DNA of 64,000 nucleotides from Prunus persica (GCF_000346465.2 NC_034009.1:24804600-24868599); one strand, 5' to 3'. Numbered from the stretch's first letter, positions 1-15,295 are shown. Numbers and translations are program-made. Notes: generated from the letters alone by a model not told the origin.

Positions 1-13
1 CAGGAATTTCTAC

Positions 14-1667
14 CTGCTTTGCAACAAGGTGGACTTCTCGTTCAAATGGCCCTCTCCATCACAATAGATCATGCCAACAGTAAATATGATTTTCTGAAAC
101 ATAATAAGATTAGATCATAACTAGTCTCAGAGTTACTTTGAGGAGATTGAGTTGCCGAAAAATCTTCCTACCAGGGGGAGAGGGTGCAGGTACCATACCT
201 GAGAAGAAACTGTAGGATCCAGTGGTTCCTCATACTGCCCAGATGAAACAAGTGCAGTTGCATACTTACTAATTCGGTTTTCAAGTGCATTAAACTAAAT
301 CACCAAAAGCTTAAGTTAGTGGAGAATACATATGGAGGTGAAGATCAACATACTATAGTAAGTTTTCCTTACCCTATCTTCAATCCTATCATACATAAAC
401 CTACAGCCTATTTCAGGACCTGAACCATGGACTATTAAAGAACACCTCTTTCCAGGCTTAACCTTCCTGATAACGTCATCATCCTCATGATTCTCATTAT
501 CATCTTCCTTTTCCCTGTTCTCTGTATTTGGCTTATTATTGATGCTAAATTTCACAACCAACTTGTCAGTTCGTCGCCCAAAAGGAGTTGCAAGTTTTGA
601 TGGTTTCCCAGAAGAAATGTTCCCAATTGTTTGCGGCGTTGAGTCAGATGGCTCTGAGTAGTGGTTCTGAGATTTGAATGGTGGTGGAGTGCCAAGAACG
701 TCTTCCCTTATATCTTCATCTTCATCATTCAAAATCCTGCACTTGGTTTCTCATCAAATACTGAATTTCTGAAACTAGTCATACCGATCCCACAACCACA
801 ACATTTATGCCACCACAAATTAACAATTATTATATGCAAAAAGGGAAATGCTCCATTAAGGATTTTATGTTGAGGATTAGTTAAGGATTTCTAAACCTAT
901 CCATTGGATCGCATATATGGAATATGTAACCCACTAACACATCTAATGGATGGCTGAGATTAGAAATCCTTAACCAATCCTTACTGGATAAGCTCCCATA
1001 CAAAAAAGCTGAAAATCATATATTGTGCTTACATGTCCACATCTCTGCTTGAGTAGATATGCAGATCGAGTTCCTTTTCATCGATGGCAACTTTCTGCTG
1101 ACTTTGCAAATACCCTAAAAACCCATCCATTTCGGCATCTTCTACCACAGTTCCGTTTATTTGCCTGCCATAAAATCCTATTTCAAACCAGATAATAATT
1201 GGCAACAAAGGTCTATACACAAATCTAATCCCTCTCTCCGATGGCCATAAAAGAAAAATACACACAAGAAAATAAGCTAAAAATTAAAGTTAAGAACTAA
1301 AACACAAAATTGAATTATTTTAAACGTTTTAGTAAAAAACGCAAATGGGTTTAAGTTTTCGGTTTTTTCTGTAAGCAATATAAGGGTAAATGTATTCAAG
1401 GCAAAACAAAGGGGGAGAGTGATAAAAAACCTGTTGAGGTAGTAAATCTCCCAGCTTGAAACGAGATCCGTAGGCGTGAGTTTGAAATTTATGCAGAATG
1501 TGGAGCCTAATCGAAAATTGTGGCATCAATATACACTCATTTGTAAATAGCGGTGAAGTTCAAATTGGGAACAGAAAGCGAAAGATCTTACATTTTTGAA
1601 GTATTTCCTTTTCTTTGTCGAAAATGAAACCACTGTTGTTGAACTCCGCTTTGATTTCGTCTTCCAT
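14..1667 (-). CDS. POLA2: DNA polymerase alpha subunit B (N-terminal half, runs off the left edge)
   Basis: Accessory B-subunit of the DNA polymerase alpha-primase complex, which primes replication in the nucleus. I join six exons on the minus strand: 1592-1667, 1431-1506, 1033-1164, 373-736, 199-294 and 14-93; the rest lies left of position 1. All borders are GT..AG and the phases match. The start MEDEIKAEF is followed by the helical N-terminal domain (DLVSSWEIYYLNR), an acidic and Pro/Ser-rich linker, then TPFGRRTDKLVVKF and CRFMYDRIEDR, and the start of the OB region (FTVGMIYCDGEGHLNE). I recognise these motifs from plant POLA2. The phosphoesterase-like C-terminal domain is outside the window. 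Intron 3 carries a small foldback element (843-997). No frame break is seen in the visible part. Confidence 0.9.
843..997. mobile_element. Small foldback/MITE-like element in POLA2 intron 3
   Basis: About 155 bp whose two ends are inverted copies. GCTCCATTAAGGATT and GTTAAGGATTTCTAA on the left pair with TTAGAAATCCTTAAC and AATCCTTACTGGATAAGC on the right; ATCCATTGGAT and the right-hand copy of that motif form the inner arm. It has no coding capacity and lies wholly inside an intron. No clear target duplication was identified, so superfamily is open. Confidence 0.55.
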
Positions 1668-1958
1668 GTGGCGCTCTGGTTCACTCTATCCCTCTAGGGT
1701 TTCAGAAGCTGCCACTTTTGAGAGTTGCAGGGAATTGGCGGGAAGAGTCGAGATTTTGGTGGGTAACCGTTCTGCATTTCCTATACTGCCCTCTTTTTAT
1801 TTGTGGATTCCAACGCTGCGTAACCGCAGGTGATCTATAAACGACGTGTCGTTTCATTTCGGACTAATTGTTTTTGGGTTTCGGTTGGGGCCCAAGCCCA
1901 AAATATTAGGCCCAAACCATACAGAACTATTCCTTAATTCTTCATTATATAAACACAT

Positions 1959-2375
1959 GGGGATAATTGTAAAAATGTCACATGAACTTATACATAATAC
2001 ATCAGTTTCAATTTGTCACCTTAAAGAAAAACTTAAGTGAAATGTCACTTTAGGTTTTCAAAATGCATGATTTGTCACATGACTTCAACATCATCCAATT
2101 TTCCATCCATTTTGAAGGGTATTTTAGTCTTTCCAAGCAAGAGGGTTTACATAGCTTTATATTTAAATTATATATATATATATATATAAAAAGAGGCTTT
2201 ACATATTGGAAAGACTAAAATACCCTTCAAAATGAATGGAAAATTGTATGATGTTAAAGTCAGGCAACAAATCATAGATTTTGAAAACTTAAGGTGACAT
2301 TTTGCTTAAATTTTTCTTTAAGGTGACAAATTAAAACTAATGTATAAGTTCAGGTGACATTTCTACAAAAATTCC
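1959..2375. mobile_element. Foldback MITE of about 417 bp with an AT-repeat core
   Basis: Long inverted arms of about 190 bp surround a (TA)n core at about 2168-2189. Left-arm motifs (AAATGTCACATGAACTTATA, TTTGTCACCTTAAAGAAAAA, GGTATTTTAGTCTTTCCAA) return inverted and only slightly diverged in the right arm. It lies in the spacer upstream of POLA2. Such perfect long arms without coding capacity are typical of non-autonomous Mutator-like or foldback elements. Target duplication was not resolved. Confidence 0.75.
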
Positions 2376-2379
2376 TATA

Positions 2380-3053
2380 AACATGACATCAAAGGCAAAA
2401 GTTGGATTCTTATCCTCTTTGGTTATAATTTGATTCATATTGATTTGGACACCCTCCATGTTCTTACTCAAATTTGTAAAAACCTGAACTCAATAAACTT
2501 TAATTTGCAGCTTAAGCGTTTAAATGCAGTTACTTTGCACTCGAGGTCTTGTATTCGAATATCTCTCTCCTTCAATATGGCTTGTATCATGAAAAATAAA
2601 AAATAAAAACTTTACGTATTCCAATTTCTCCTGTTCTTTTGAGAGATGAAGAACAACCAAATAAATAGAGTTGATTGTGGCAACAACAATTATCAAGGGG
2701 AAAGAAAGAACCGATTTATTCCTCTCTCACATGCAACAACTTCTCCTACCATATTCAATAATATTTGCAGTTCAACTAATCTGATCCCTTTTCTTATTGT
2801 GTTTACACAGACTACTAATTCGTATTAAATAAATAATAATGAAGTTAACAAGGCTGCTGGACGTGTTTAGCCATAATTATTCTGCAACAGCTCTAGGAAG
2901 CCCACATGAGTCATATCCTATCATGTTCCTTGGAGGTACAAAAGTCAAACTTCCAATGCCAACTGCTGTGATGATGGCCTCATCAACATGATCATCTACT
3001 TTTGAGCTTGAATATATTAAGATGAACTCTTGTTGCATATATAAACTTGTAGT
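2380..3053. other. Spacer between the foldback element and LHT1
   Basis: AT-rich sequence with no convincing reading frame. The part nearest 3053 is expected to be the 3' UTR of the LHT1 gene. Confidence 0.5.
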
Positions 3054-5038
3054 TCATGAGAAGAATTTGTAGGTTTTTGCTTGCAGAATGATATTCCTTA
3101 GGGCTCCAATGGGTGCTAAAATCATCAACGTAAGACCAAGTAAAATGCATAGCTGAAATGTTTGAATGAACAAGAAAAAAGAAAGGTCAGCATTGTGAAT
3201 GAGCCTAAAGATCATAGCTAGAGGAAATTAATCGAAGCAAAACCAGCGCAACGTACCCAGTTCATGCACCAAGATAGACTGAATCGTTTCGGTTTGTAGA
3301 TGGAAAGCCACATGATGCAGGGAAGCTTCAAATTATAAAGAACCATTACAAAGTTAAGCTCTATTTGGATCTATAGACTTAGATTGTATAAACAGCACAC
3401 ATAATGCAGAGCAATGAATCTTTTAATTTGCTTACGAAATATGTGGTTGGGGCGAAAGCAAATCCCCCAAAGAATCCCAGAAGGCCACTGAAGAAAGGGA
3501 TGGCTATACCAACGATCATGGTAAATGCTTTAAGAACAAACTATGGTCAGTACTGAATTATTGGCATGGAAATTGAACAAAGTTCACTTAATTAATGGAC
3601 TTACCGACGTATGTAGTGCGAGTAACAAATCGAAGGGCGAAAGAAGGCGTGAAGTTCATCTTCTTGACCAGAAAAGTTTCAACCATGTCAAACACTCCCA
3701 TTGCAAACACTTGGTAGCTTCCAATGACATGGACCACAACAAACATGTTAGCAGTTGCAATTAGCCAAACGGGTTTATCTAATGAGATGAGGATGTTGTC
3801 TTCAATTTTGTTTCCGTAAACCCAGTAGCCAACAAAAGAAACAGGGAAGTAGCACAAAGCCACCACAATGTATGCCACAATCACTCCTTTCCACATGGGA
3901 CCCTTGGAAGGCTTCTCCGGTGTAGAGGGAATGGTTGCTTGGATCTCCAAAACCACATTGTGACCAGCGTAGGCAAATGCTACGTCTCCCAATCCACTGA
4001 AGAAGTTAAAGACAGCTCCAGAATTGGTTTTAGCTTTGTAGCTGTAGTCCACGTTTGGTTCAACCCCCTTGTGTAAAGCAGCTCCCCATGCAATTGTTGA
4101 GTAACTGCATATGATCCATCCCCAAGACAATAATTGTAAGTAAGAAATCAGATAATCGATTATACTAAAGTCACAAACAAAATTTCCACTTTTAGTCACC
4201 AAATGATCGTGTGTGCCGGTGTCTAAATATTTTGGGGATATGTTTTATAGTTGGTATCTCTAGCATTACCACAAGGACAAAAGTTCCATGTATACAATTG
4301 TGGTGATGGTTCATTGACTTGAAGAAATGAATTACCTCAAGGACATGACTGCTGCAGCCAGTGAGATACCAGAGATGGCGTTGAAGTTGGGGAGATGGGA
4401 GAGAACAAAGTGGGAAGAAGCAAAAATCATAATCCAGTAGGAGGTCCTGATTGTTTTGCAACTTGGACAAATCACATCATGGAACTTCTCCAATGATTTT
4501 CCTCCTGTGACCATATACACTATGTTGACACCAACTTCCACAACTAGCTGTTGGGGTACCACAATCCACAGACCCAGCTTCTCTCCAAAGGCATGCTGCC
4601 CCAGCTCATGGTACCTGTCAAACCGCTTCCCGGGCACCATTTCATGCATCTCAACCATTTGCCACAGTGTGTATAGGGTGATGATCCATGACAGAATCAT
4701 AATAGCCACACCAGGACCCCTATAATTTTCCCAGAAAATAAAAAATAAAAAACAAAAACAAAACCATCCAAGTTCTGCCATGAAATGAAGCAAATTATAG
4801 GGATGAAAGTCATGAAATGAAGCAAACACATGCATATGTAAATAAATATATCATGTACATACCATCCAAGTTCTGACATGGCATAAGGAAGGCTGAGGAC
4901 ACCAGCCCCCACCATGGCAGTGACATTGTGGAAAGCAGAGTACCACCATTTGGCATTCCTAGCAGAAGTGATGGGAAGCCAATCATCAATCTGCTTCTGC
5001 CTGGCTGCGGCATCTTCAACATCCCTTGCTTGAACCAT
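3054..5038 (-). CDS. LHT1: Lysine/histidine transporter 1-like amino-acid permease
   Basis: Proton-coupled amino-acid importer of the plasma membrane (AAAP/Aa_trans family). Six exons: 4863-5038, 4336-4719, 3605-4104, 3436-3527, 3257-3325 and 3054-3152, summing to 1,320 nt (439 aa, stop TGA at 3054), close to the usual length of about 445 aa. The start [14 protein letters not shown] leads to the conserved [20 protein letters not shown] and [16 protein letters not shown] segments of TM1. Further signatures are [40 protein letters not shown] and [13 protein letters not shown]. The C-terminus is YKFFS. About eleven hydrophobic segments are visible. All splice phases agree and no stop is seen, so the gene looks functional. 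Intron 1 holds a short duplicated copy of the exon-1 end (see findings). LHT2-type assignment cannot be excluded without a tree. Confidence 0.93.
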
Positions 5039-5148
5039 TTTTTTATTTTCTTTCTAGGCTTCAACAAAACTAAACAGATTTAAAGAAGGGCAAAAGCAAA
5101 TAGTGAAGAGCAAGCAATTGTCCTGTAAACTCACCCGAAGCCATCATC

Positions 5149-5156
5149 TTTATATT
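5149..5156 (-). promoter_or_regulatory. Probable TATA box of LHT1
   Basis: Minus-strand AATATAAAG-type motif about 110 bp upstream of the LHT1 start codon, at a sensible distance for a short 5' UTR. Based on motif and position only. Confidence 0.4.
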
Positions 5157-5239
5157 TGTTGTTGGAGACATGAAAGAAAGCCAAAATTAGCAAAGTTGGC
5201 CAAGTTAGTAAGTTTCAGTTTCTCTTTTGTACTCTAGGA

Positions 5240-7140
5240 TAGGAAAGCCATCCATCCATTTAGCGGAGTTGAGCTGTAACACGGGTTAAATTACCACCAA
5301 GCCCCTATTATCTCACTCTTAACATTAACAAACTTGCTTTACTTGTAACCTCCTGAGGTGTCATCTGTAAAATTGTGAGTGGGGAGAACTTGTACGGATT
5401 CAAAGATTCAGCATGGTAAAAATAAAACCGAGCATGGCGGGATTCCATGTCTTGATACATTAAGCCAACCCCAAGTAACAAACTTTGACGTCTCCAAAGA
5501 CCAAGGGGAGACCTTAGACCCTTGGACCAAGGTCCCATGGAGACTCTCATGTTCTTGTCTTTTAAGACATGGCTCCCACCATTATGTCATTTCAAGGCTT
5601 CCTATATCCACTCGCTAGTTTATTAGTAGCATTTCTTTTTATGTTTATATTTTATTTATTTATTATGTTATCTTTTTTTGATAGATCGAATCCTTAATCT
5701 ATCGTAATTCTAACCATTTTTATGTTACTATGTACACGTGATTGAGAGTCGAAAGTTAGGATATACTTAGGTAGTTTTGTTAATCCGAAGTTAAATTTTA
5801 AGTAAATTTAGGTTTTACCCATAAAAAAACTTTTACTTTTGGAAAAAGCCAAAGCTTTTTCAAAAAAGACAGAAAAACCTCTCAACTTTCAAACCAAAGA
5901 CATGCAAATGTAAAAGATTCTTTAGGAAATCAAAAAATAAATAAGGGCAATTTTGTCCATTTTGGCTTCTTTTAAAATTTTTCTCTCCTTTGGGCTTTTC
6001 CAAAGTCTCCCTAAATTTTATGCTCGCATGTCCACGAGTCATGTCGAGAGTGAGCGTTGAGGCCCACATTAACACTGCAATCTCCTACTTTTCGAAGTTC
6101 CAGTTTGTAACTTAGAAATTTGGATAACTGAATTGGAAAAATAGGAGAAGCGTGTGGTCCTGACTTGAGAATGTCATAATAGGTAAGAACGAAGTCAGCC
6201 CATCTCAAATGGCACATGAGTTGCTTGTTGTCCTTTTGGTCAAAAATTTCCTATACCAAGCTTTTTCGTGCATCAAATTCCTGAATCCTGATTGTGAGGA
6301 TCAGGATTCAGGATACCAAGCATTTCTATAAAGAAGGCATGCATGCATTGTGGCTGGCGTATCGAGTATGAGAACATGTCCAATCAAAATAAGAAATAAA
6401 ATTAGTGGACAGAACAATTCAAGCCACACCTAACCACATCATTGTGTGTATGAACATCAATTTCAAGCCAATCTAAGTTTGAAGTCGATTATATACAATG
6501 GTAGGTGGTAGATCAGATTGCATTTGTTAGCAGATATCAAAGGTTCAAAGAGGCATGAATGACCAAGAAACGCTTCACATTTCTAACCACAAGTTGGCAT
6601 GAAAAGACATATAAAAGATGAAAAGAATAACAAGAACAGCAGTGAGAACAGGGAAAGTGCAACCATGTAAGCATTTTATGGCCCTCTGTAGTCTTATGAT
6701 GGGATATTCAAAGCCTAACGAACCTAAACACTTGGTTGAGCCAAAACCACGTAGCTTTTTTTATGTCAATTTTTCAACAAAGATAAATTGGTCATCTGGA
6801 AGTCACTTGTTAAGGGTAACCAGAGAAGATAGGGGAAACCATTTGATCACTATGCAGCATAAATTTAAACTTAGCTGACTTAACAATCTTACAACCAGTG
6901 TGCAAGGGCCAAAATTCATACAACACAAGAGGTATTGGGGTTTGCAAATATGCCAAACACACATCCCTTCATAACATTTTTTTAACATTATTCAGACAGC
7001 TTTTACACTTGTATGCAACTATGCATATACTTAACAGATATTATAAAACATGTGATCTAAAGAGGGGAGAAAAGGATAAAGAAAGAAAGAAACCATATCT
7101 ATAAAGAAAAGAACTTTTTGAGAACTCACCATAATTCTAT
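5240..7140. other. Intergenic spacer, no gene seen
   Basis: Mostly AT-rich DNA with only short chance frames. The one ordered structure is a perfect 14-bp inverted repeat at 6279-6313. The right end should contain the 3' UTR of the ankyrin gene. Confidence 0.5.
6279..6313. repeat. Perfect inverted repeat (14-bp arms, 7-bp loop)
   Basis: TCCTGAATCCTGAT (6279-6292), loop TGTGAGG, then ATCAGGATTCAGGA (6300-6313). Both sides are flanked by ATACCAAGC-like words. It lies in a spacer with no gene on either side within 800 bp. It may be the remnant of a small foldback element. Confidence 0.7.
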
Positions 7141-7188
7141 TATATCTATAGGTCTAAGGAAGAACACCAACTCGTTTGTACAGTCTGA

Positions 7189-9814
7189 TCAAGCAACTAG
7201 AGAAGTGGAATGTTTGTAACTCTGATTTGACCATGCGCAGCTAATTGATTCTTCCCTGTCCAGGCCTTGCGCGCCAACACACAAATATTGGTTTATTATC
7301 TTCTTGTTGAACTCACTCTGTTTGAAGTTCACTTGTGACGCTTTCCCATTTGAGCAAGAGGGTCCTAGAATGTCAACACTCTTCTCTTTGTCAATGAAAG
7401 TAGGTGAAGACATAGATGACCTTGACAGAGGACTTGAAAATGAATGAGCTGGAAAAGCTAAATGAGGCTTTGCCTGAATTACACCATGTGTTAGACCAGC
7501 AGTAAATTTCATCTTAGTGTATGGGCTTGGAAGAAAACTCCTGACAGATAGCGTCCTTTTGTTGTTTGGAAGGGAGGAAGATTTCGAATACATCTGCCGA
7601 AGTGGGATTGGATTGTCGTCCAAATCTATACATGTACTAAATGACTCCAAAGAATCACCATCTCCTAAGTCTCTGATAGATTCCTTTTTTTCTTTCCTCC
7701 TAGGCCATTGAAGGAGAAACTTAAGGCGCCTTGCCGTGTAATTTACAGAACCTGACTTCTTATTGTTTACTGAGTTGACTGAGCCAAACTGATTTAGCTC
7801 GCCTGAGAATCGCACACTTGACTGTTCACAACTGGCATCAGAAGCATTGTCAATGCCTGCGTATAAGAATATCTCTGCATCAGGAATTCTGAAGGACGTC
7901 CCAGGACTGTTCCCAATACCCTGCATTTTCAAATGGGAAACAAGGGCACTCCTGGCTTTATGATCTTGACACTTGGAGATCCCTCCAGCTGAAATCAATT
8001 GCTTGATCAGAAGTTCAGAAGATGCTGACTTTGGCCTTTGCTTGAGAATATCTAGTGGGGTCATACCATCAGAATCACGGATGTTCAAATCAATTGATGG
8101 AACAATCATGAGGAGTTCCACCAAATTACATTGAACGTTCTCAATTACAGCCATGTGAAGAGCGGTTCGTCCATCATTGTTCCTAACATTAATAATGTCC
8201 AGCGTGTTCACAATATTACCACATACTAATTGCTTAGTGAGCTCAATCTGTTTGTCCAGTCTCCGGAAACCAGGGCTTCGGAAACCAGCAACTGCCAAAT
8301 GTAGAAAGGTATCACCATAGTTGTTTGATAAAGAGGTTAATGAGGGAGATGCACGAATTAGGACCTCCACCACAGCTAAGTGACCCCTATAAGCGGCCAC
8401 ATGTAAAGCTGTGTTCCCTTGATTATCTACAATGGTGATGATATCAAAGAATGCTATTAGATACTCAACCACCTGCATAAAGAATGATCGAACTTAACAT
8501 TATAAGTAGTAGTTCAATGTTCAAAAGGATAATTTGAAAATTACGGATATCAACAATTATCTGCTTGATCATCAACAGAAGAATGATATATCTTAGGTTC
8601 AAATTTAACCAAGCAAGAGAACGAGTATTTCAGTCAAGTTGCAGTGCCTGTGAGGCCATTAAATTTAGTGAGCAGCCATCAACATCATAAAGCCAACTAT
8701 TTACGAGTGGACGTTAAGGCCAAGCAAGCAACTAACCACATAACCGTTTATCTAGAATTTAGGTCAATCAGTGCTCACTCCCTTCTATATGCGCTTTCAA
8801 ATGAAAAGAGCAACCAAAATATGTCAGTACTATAACTCAAAACAAACAGGCACTCACATAATTCAAGTAATAAAAAATAAGTGAGCAAGAAATCTTCCAT
8901 CTTCTAAGAATCTTTCTTAATTAAGCCCCCCACAATTCATGAATGACTGAGTATCAGATCTGCAATACCTTCAATTGCATCAATATTCTAAGAAACGATA
9001 AGAGAGTAACTGAAATCTAAGCAATGAAAAGATTGTTCTGAAGCAACTAGCATGTTTGAATAGCTGTATACATGAAGCATCTAACAAGCATATAACACAA
9101 GAGCCTCACCTCAACCTGCCCTCTGCCAGAGGCTGTATGCAAAATAGTAGATCCCTGAGCATCCCTGTAAGCCAAAACATCTTCACAATCCCCAAGGAGA
9201 TCCCTCAATATCTCCAAATTCCCACCTCTAGCAGCAGCATGAACCGCACGGTTCATCATTTCCCACTTGAAATCTGAAGTAATATCACCCAACCGCTCTT
9301 CCACTTCTCCATTGCCAAGACTAAATCTTGGGGAGACTGAGAAATCAAACAAGAGCCTAAAAACCTCAGAGTTCTTGCTCCTGGCTGCAGCATAAAAGAT
9401 GTCAGTGACACCATACTCTCCTTCTCCAAAAACAAGAAGAGGATCTCTTTCTAGCAACTCTTTGACAAAACCCACATCCCCAGCTGAGGCAGCAGTGTAC
9501 AGAAGCCAGCCACCATAGCCAGCCCTGATCAGAGAGTTGTGACCCCTCTGTGCTTGGCACTCATGGAGGAGTCTCTTGGCAACTTGAGAGCGGCATTTTG
9601 CAACATCATCAAATTGAGCCTCGTCATCCCAGACAGTTTCAAGGCGCCGAATTCGGCGAAGAGAGGTCAGCTTGATGAGGAGGTTGGTGTCAAGGTGAAG
9701 AAGCTCACTGACTAAATCATATAGGCCATTGGCTGCTGCCCAATCAATAGGTGATGCATACCACCATTGGTCTCCAGTGCTCTCCCATCTAAGTGGGAAG
9801 TATGAGGGAGGCAT
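7189..9814 (-). CDS. Plant ankyrin-repeat protein (662 aa)
   Basis: Two exons, 9110-9814 and 7189-8472, joined in phase 0 (..GRGQVE | VVEYLIAFFD..); stop TGA at 7189. I start at MPPSYFPLRWESTGDQWWYA because this opening is a hallmark of the plant family, although the frame is open 30 nt further upstream. Ankyrin repeats cover roughly residues 15-410, including SPIDWAAANGLYDLVSELL, LYTAASAGDVGFVKELL, GSTILHTASGRGQ, NTALHVAAYRGHLAVVEVL, RTALHMAVIE and GMTPLDILKQ. The final 250 residues are Ser-rich, with a basic patch (LLQWPRRKEKK). No membrane segment is visible, so it is not the ACD6/PGG type. Ankyrin repeats bind proteins; the partner and biological role are not evident. The frame is intact. 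Confidence 0.9.
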
Positions 9815-10238
9815 TGTAACCCTGAAATTGACTAAAAACACCAACTTTTACAAGAACTCAGTCAAGCACAAAGCTTTCAAATTATACCATCAAGCAAAAT
9901 AACAACGACAAAAAATCAGAGATGATATATGAAGTGAAAGTGGAAAGGCCCAGAAAGGCAAATATGGGAACTTGTTCTCTTCAATGGGAAAATTGTAGAA
10001 AAGCTAAAAGAGTGAGGCTTTTTCTTGGAATGAAGATATAAGAATCGATGTAACTGAACTCTTAAACCAAAAACATTCAATTAATAGAAAAGTCTAAAAC
10101 AGATGGGAAAACTGACCCATCACCCATCATATGAGAAATTGAGAATGACATAAAGTTTTAGATGAAAGCCAATAGATTTGATGCTAAGAAATGGGGATTG
10201 GAGGATTAGAAGGAGAAGAGTAAGCAATAAGAGTCATT

Positions 10239-10246
10239 ATTTATAT
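10239..10246 (-). promoter_or_regulatory. Possible TATA box of the ankyrin gene
   Basis: Minus-strand ATATAAAT about 425 bp upstream of the start codon, which would imply a 5' UTR of about 390 nt. Motif only. Confidence 0.3.
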
Positions 10247-10299
10247 GCCCAGACCAGATGAAGCTATTATGCAGCAGATAAAGAGATAAACAGGGGACT

Positions 10300-12300
10300 C
10301 TTAGCCTTTTAGCCTTTTAGGAAGAGAATAAAAGGAACAGTAGAATGAGCGAATGTAAAGAGGAAGCAACATTTAGAAGATAACAAAAGGAAAATGGCCA
10401 CTTGATTATCAGATTTTTGGAGGGTATTTTATCTGGTGGAGGGAAAGTTAGAGCCAAAACATAGAATGATAAAGATTCGTTTGGGTCCGTGAGAGAAAAG
10501 TAGATTTGATAGTGAAATGAGATAAAAGAGTGTTATAATATTACGTTGGAGACTGGTGGTGACGGACCAAACTATGAGGTTCACAGTATTGATGAAATTT
10601 TAATGGGATTTTTTAGCTACTTCGCAAGGAAAGAGGGACAAAAATCAAGGGACCGGCGATGGCGGTTGAGTTAGGATCTCACGTCAATTGATTTTTTTTT
10701 TCTAAAGTGATTTTATTTTTCTTTTTTAGGAATTGGTGAAATAGACTGTAGACTTGTGACAAAGAGACCCCTATTTAAAGGGAGAGAGAAAAAAGTTAAT
10801 TTTGTGGGACTACATACATACTTATATTGTTATAGGCCTTATAGGGCATAATGGGTAATGGGGTCACCGACGGTGGCATATGGTAGGCTTGGCCTAATTA
10901 TCTGCGTGCATAAATGGGAAGTTGGGTTGAATTTAGTGGGATCCTCGTCAACGATGGAATCCGATCTTTGAAATTATAAATCAGTTAGTTAAGATAGTTT
11001 GTTTGCCTCTTTACGTTTAAGTTTGAATCTTAACATTATCTATCAACTCATAGGGTAAGTGAGTGTTGCTTATGGTTGAAGAGAAACGCATAATATGGTC
11101 TCTATTGTGTAATTATGGGACATGTTGTGACTAACAACTCAATTAATAAGTAATAGCAGACAGACAGTGGTCAGCGAAATGAGTAAAGAGGCACATGTTG
11201 TCACTAACAACTCAATTAATCAAAGCTACACATAATTAGGTAGAATGGTAGGGTACGACGTGGTCCATGGTGGTTGCACATGGCCTTGGCTTTTGATTGT
11301 GGGTGTTGTGCAGAGTGCAGACAGTCAGTAGTACTGGTGGTAGATAGAGACAGAGAGAGCTTTGCCACCATTTTCTTCTTGGTTTCATCAAAACTTGATT
11401 CATTCATTCATTGGATCACGATAACTGATATTCTCTAATGAGAAATGGATCTCCTCCCACATATAATCCTCTTCAATGCGTTGCATTGCATTCATCCAAC
11501 AGTCAAAGATTGAAGACAAGAAGAACGACAAGTGCAAAGCATCCCTAACTGGTCTTGGTAAATATAATAAATTAAAGCCAACATAGTCTAGCTCAATAAA
11601 AAAAAAAGTGAATTCGGAAATATTGCCTCAATTCGGATTGTTTTTAGTAGTCTCAAGTTCGAATTTCATAAATAGCACCGTGGTAATGCGAAGGTGAGAA
11701 ACATCCTCTCTTTATAATTTAGACAATAGCTGCTTGTATTCACAAAAACAAAACCAAAACAAAATTTTTAAACACGCCAGCGCCCGGCTAAGTTTCATTA
11801 GCAGCATGGTTTTAAATTCTTGCAATGCAATGCATATAAGAAAGCATACAAATACTTCATGTGTAGGGGCTTTTCACCCTTGTGGATTGAGGAATGTATT
11901 AATTTAGCACCCGAGTACATCAACATGCCACAAGGAATTAGTCAAGTATATATCAACAGGCCTCAAGAATTCTATACTGAGGGATTTATCTACTGCCCTA
12001 TATCGTAACTGTTGAATCAAATGGTAGAGTCCTATATCTCAACTGTTGAATCAAAACAGCCCTATATCTTAATTGTTGAATCAAACGGTACAACATTACA
12101 AGAAGCTTGTAAAGATCTTAATTTGGAATTTATATCACCAGTCTGAAAAATTGGGGCAACCATATGCTTAAGCATTTGGCGGAGACACCGGTCTGAAAAA
12201 TTAGGGCGACATATGCTTAAGCATTTGGCGGCCACATAGCAGAGTGGATTCGCCAACATTGTTGTGGGTATTCAACCACTAGTTCATTCAGGTCAACTGT
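10300..12300. other. Spacer with small direct repeats
   Basis: No gene is supported. It holds two copies of a 28-bp word (ATGTTGTGACTAACAACTCA type) at about 11120 and 11192. It also holds the tandem repeats near 11,995-12,240 listed separately. Confidence 0.5.
11995..12240. repeat. Two adjacent short tandem arrays
   Basis: At 11,995-12,093 the unit CCTATATCTCAACTGTTGAA (about 30-36 bp with its tail) occurs three times with a few mismatches. At about 12,137-12,235 a unit of about 52 bp containing GTCTGAAAAATTGGGGC and CATATGCTTAAGCATTTGGC occurs twice; its centre is the palindrome ATGCTTAAGCAT. They lie about 430 bp past the GAPC stop codon, in or beyond its 3' UTR. Confidence 0.7.
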
Positions 12301-12669
12301 ACCAGAGCGATTCTCGAATAAAATAACCAAAGAGAATGATGGCGGATGTTATATAAAGAACCAAGGAAGAAACGGACGCAACTTCAACACATCCTTATGG
12401 CATTGGCAACCCCATAACCTTTGCTTATATTATCAAACTTGTAAAACTAAATTACAATGTCATGTTTAATTTAAATCAGCAAAAAGGGGGGGAGTTCATG
12501 ATAAACTGAAATGTCGAACATCAAAAATAGACAACCTGGACAGATTTAACTCGCAGTGAGCACAAGATAAAGACTTCTTATTCAGAGCTCCAAACCATAA
12601 CACCTAAAAACACCCTAGACTCAACCAAAAACATAGAAATCAACGCCTTCGATCTCGTCCGTCCGGGAT

Positions 12670-15186
<2,517 letters not shown>

Positions 15187-15295
15187 GGCGATTGTAGAGA
15201 GCGAAAAAAACAGAGTATTGGGTGGAGATAAAGGAGGCAGAGAAAAACCGATTGAGGGTTTTAGATGGTAGTGTGAGAGAAAGTGATGAGTAGGA

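Noticed and set aside
5308..5618. Two opposing frames upstream of LHT1
   Set aside because: They overlap each other on opposite strands, have no recognisable domain and no promoter or splice context.
11216..11407. Small minus-strand protein of 63 aa
   Set aside because: Low-complexity Ser/Thr stretch, no upstream TATA box and no recognised relative; not enough to call a gene.
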